A stretch of 64,000 bases of DNA, taken from contig NZ_CP109073.1 in the NCBI RefSeq assembly GCF_035917415.1, positions 1 to 64,000 on the forward strand. Reading direction: 5' to 3'. The stretch comes from Streptomyces sp. NBC_01803 (GTDB lineage: Bacteria; Actinomycetota; Actinomycetes; Streptomycetales; Streptomycetaceae). Of this stretch, positions 62,201 through 64,000 are shown piece after piece. The stretch's first letter is position 1. The number at the start of each line of letters is the position of its first letter. The notes beneath the pieces are model-generated. The model did no database searches and had not been told where the DNA came from. It saw nothing but the letters and a program-made list of their open reading frames with translations. The position numbers and the translations under genes are program-made.

Positions 62201-62950
62201 ATGAAGGTCGTCGTCATCGGCGGTACCGGACTGATCGGCTCGAAGCTGGTCGCCAAGCTCAAGGAGCACGGTCATGAGGCCGTACCGGCCGCTCCCAACA
62301 CGGGTGTCAACACCCTCACGGGCGAGGGTCTTGCCGAGGTCCTGACGGGCGCCTCGGTCGTGGTCGACGTCTCCAACTCTCCTTCCTTCGCGGACGACGC
62401 CGTAATGGAGTTCTTCCGCACCTCGACCACCAACCTCCTCAAGGCGGAGGCGGACGCCGGTGTCACCCACCACGTGGCCCTGTCCGTCGTCGGTACGGAG
62501 CGGCTCCAGGAGAGCGGCTACTTCCGTGCCAAGCAGGCGCAGGAGGAGCTGATCAAGGACTCGGGCATCCCGTACTCCATCGTGCACGCCACGCAGTTCT
62601 TCGAGTTCATGAAGGGCATCGCCGAATCCGCGACCGATGGTGACACCGTCCGTCTGGCCCCGGTCAAGATCCGGCCCGTCTACTCCGACGATGTGGCCGC
62701 GACCGTGGGCCGCACCGCCGTCGGTACCCCCGTCAACGGGGTGGTGGAGGTCGCCGGTCCCGACGTGTTCCAGTTGGACGAGCTGATCGGCAAGGGCCTG
62801 GCCGCCAAGAACGACCCGCGCAAGGTCGTGTCCGACGTGTACGCGCCGTACTTCGGTGCGGAACTGCGGGAGACCACGCTGCTCCCCGGCCCGGACGCGC
62901 ACGTCGCGGAGACCCGTTTCGCCGACTGGCTCGCGCAGCAGCAGGGCTGA
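62201..62950 (+). CDS. NAD(P)H-binding (NmrA/epimerase-like) oxidoreductase
   Basis: 249 residues. Atypical SDR: VVVIGGTGLIGSKLVAKLKE, VVDVSNSPSFADDAVMEFFR, HVALSVVGTERLQESGYFRA, KQAQEELIKDSGIPYSIVHA, VYSDDVAATVGRTAVGTPVN. ATG follows GAAAGG. This is the intact relative of the decayed gene at 57645. NmrA-like reductases are typical members of ECF41-linked gene sets. Confidence 0.88.
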   Translation: MKVVVIGGTGLIGSKLVAKLKEHGHEAVPAAPNTGVNTLTGEGLAEVLTGASVVVDVSNSPSFADDAVMEFFRTSTTNLLKAEADAGVTHHVALSVVGTERLQESGYFRAKQAQEELIKDSGIPYSIVHATQFFEFMKGIAESATDGDTVRLAPVKIRPVYSDDVAATVGRTAVGTPVNGVVEVAGPDVFQLDELIGKGLAAKNDPRKVVSDVYAPYFGAELRETTLLPGPDAHVAETRFADWLAQQQG

Positions 62951-63101
62951 GTCGTCACCGGGGCAGCAGGCACTGGGGAGAGCCTGCTGCCCCGGGCCGC
63001 GGCCTGCCGTGCGCACCACGGCACGGCGGGTCCCTTCCGTTCACCACAGACTTCAGGGTGGTCCCGTTCCCGGGACCACCCGGACATCGTTCGGGCCGCG
63101 C

Positions 63102-63318
63102 TCACGCAGCCGCTTCCGTCACCGTCACCGTCACCGTCACCGTCACCGTCGCCGTCGCCGTCGGCCGACGCATCGTCCGCAGTCGCATGGCGCGGCGCTC
63201 TCCTTCCGTCGTACCGCCCCAGATGCCCTCGACCGGGCCCACGTCGACGGCCCACGACAAGCACTGCTCCGCCACCGGGTACCGGCGGCAGACAGCCTTC
63301 GCCTCGTCGATCTGAAGG
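63102..63318 (-). pseudogene. WhiB-like protein, C-terminal part
   Basis: Reverse strand: VCRRYPVAEQCLSWAVDVGP, VEGIWGGTTEGERRAMR. This is the second half of a WhiB iron-sulfur regulator, with two of the four cluster cysteines (CxxxxxxxxC part) and the G-[VI]-W-G-G turn. The N-terminal half is cut off near 63318 by transposase sequence. The extreme C-terminus is an unusual Thr-Val repeat encoded by a hexanucleotide array. Confidence 0.75.
63116..63163 (+). repeat. Hexanucleotide repeat array
   Basis: CCGTCA-type units (CCGTCACCGTCACC...), about six copies, followed by two or three CCGTCG copies. On the reverse strand it encodes TATATVTVTVTV at the WhiB C-terminus. Confidence 0.8.
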
Positions 63319-63339
63319 GCTGTCTGGCCACTCCTGATG

Positions 63340-63890
63340 TTGCTATCGGGAAGAAGAGATCCGGGTCTTCGGCGGATTGCCCGGTCAGATCCGGGTGGAC
63401 CGCGGCAAGGAGTTCCTGTGCGCGACGGTCACCGCGGCGATGGGCGCGCTCGCCGTTCCCGTGACCGATCTTCCTGCCTATACCCGCACTTGAAGGGCAC
63501 CATCGAGGCGCTGAACGACGCGGTCGAGGAGATGTTCCTCGTCTCTCTTCCCCGCTACACCGGCCGCCAGAAACTCACCGGCGGCCGGCTCGCCGACCCC
63601 GACGCACCGCCCCTGACGTATGCGGCGTTCGTGGGCCTGCTGCTGGACTGGGTGACCTGGTGGAACACCCGGCACCGCCCCACCACGCTGAACGGGAAGA
63701 TCCCCGTCGAGGCGTGGGGCAGGCCGACGCGACTCCACTCACCGACGTGTCCGCCGGGCAGCTGGCGACGTTCGCTCTGGGCGTACGTACACGATCACTA
63801 GCCAGCGGGGTGCGGTGGCGCCGCCACCACTACCTCGCCCCATGGAAGTGGTCTTCGCTCTCGTCGGGCAGCGTGACAACACGATCCCGA
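63340..63890 (+). mobile_element. Mu-type (rve/DDE) transposase fragment, frameshifted
   Basis: First frame: VFGGLPGQIRVDRGKEFLCA, catalytic second Asp region. After a missing C near 63473: PHLKGTIEALNDAVEEMFLV (catalytic Glu), RPTTLNGKIPVEAWG. A further frameshift near 63725 leads to DATPLTDVSAGQLATFALGV. The N-terminal third is absent and no inverted repeat is identified. It probably caused truncation of the WhiB gene. Confidence 0.65.
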
Positions 63891-64000
63891 ACCGCCACTG
63901 ACCAAAAACCACAGATCATCAGCGGGGGGGGTTTATTCCATGGTGGGTTCAGTCGGTTCCCTAATGACCCCACGCATACAGTGAATGATTCGCCGGTGAC

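Noticed and set aside
63116..63163. Tandem array considered as a CRISPR or iteron set
   Set aside because: Six-base units without spacers, inside the coding frame of a WhiB fragment.
1..64000. rRNA, tRNA and classical CRISPR arrays
   Set aside because: None was recognised by eye; no cloverleaf with CCA-adjacent acceptor or spaced direct repeats was found. A covariance search would be needed to exclude tRNAs fully.

Overview
High-GC actinomycete DNA, most likely Streptomyces or a close relative with a linear replicon. Position 1 lies inside a run of short three-base-loop hairpins (1-142) resembling a Streptomyces telomere. The first gene is a DEAH helicase with helicase-associated repeats, a type common next to Streptomyces telomeres. 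A tap-tpg operon (telomere-associated and terminal proteins) sits at 17.7-20.5 kb. I read the window as the end of a linear chromosome or linear plasmid plus 64 kb of adjoining sequence.

Region 1, about 0-40 kb, is subtelomeric and plasmid-like. It holds the helicase, a lipoprotein, a TIG-repeat protein, a MobF-type relaxase, small zinc-finger proteins, a DUF6192/RacP-type pair, tap-tpg with an XRE regulator, and a WXG100 locus with a paralogous family sharing an LPxGPAxR core. It is also a graveyard. Two identical IS110-family elements (1482 bp, direct orientation, 24.4 kb apart), an IS21 element, IS5/IS256/IS630 pieces and a small inverted-repeat element lie among broken genes: pentapeptide-repeat protein, XRE-cupin regulator, second relaxase, WXG-domain protein, Mrr-like nuclease, DUF6545 protein, RHS protein, thioesterase, epoxide hydrolase and others. 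A 14-21 bp motif recurs at four gene-fragment junctions.

Region 2, about 39-53 kb, is metabolic. It starts with a (2Fe-2S) protein divergent from an NmtR-like ArsR regulator, then a frameshifted SpoIIE-type sensor phosphatase. An Ldh2-family dehydrogenase faces an iron-type ABC transporter, followed by an HTH-citrate-synthase-like protein lacking both expected catalytic histidines and an isocitrate dehydrogenase. Copies of one operator-like sequence lie in front of these units. A TetR/SDR pair with two perfect operators follows.

Region 3, about 53.8-63 kb, is built around an ECF41 (SigJ-type) sigma factor. Six genes or divergent units nearby (AhpD-like protein, cupin, OsmC-like protein, ferredoxin, fumarate-reductase-type flavoprotein, NAD(P)-binding protein) have an upstream TGTCACA-N16-GGTC type promoter at exactly constant spacing. 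This looks like a compact redox regulon of that sigma factor and is the strongest candidate here for an undescribed system. The window ends in a truncated WhiB gene and transposase debris. Several frameshifts fall in G or C runs, so some apparent pseudogenes may be sequencing errors.
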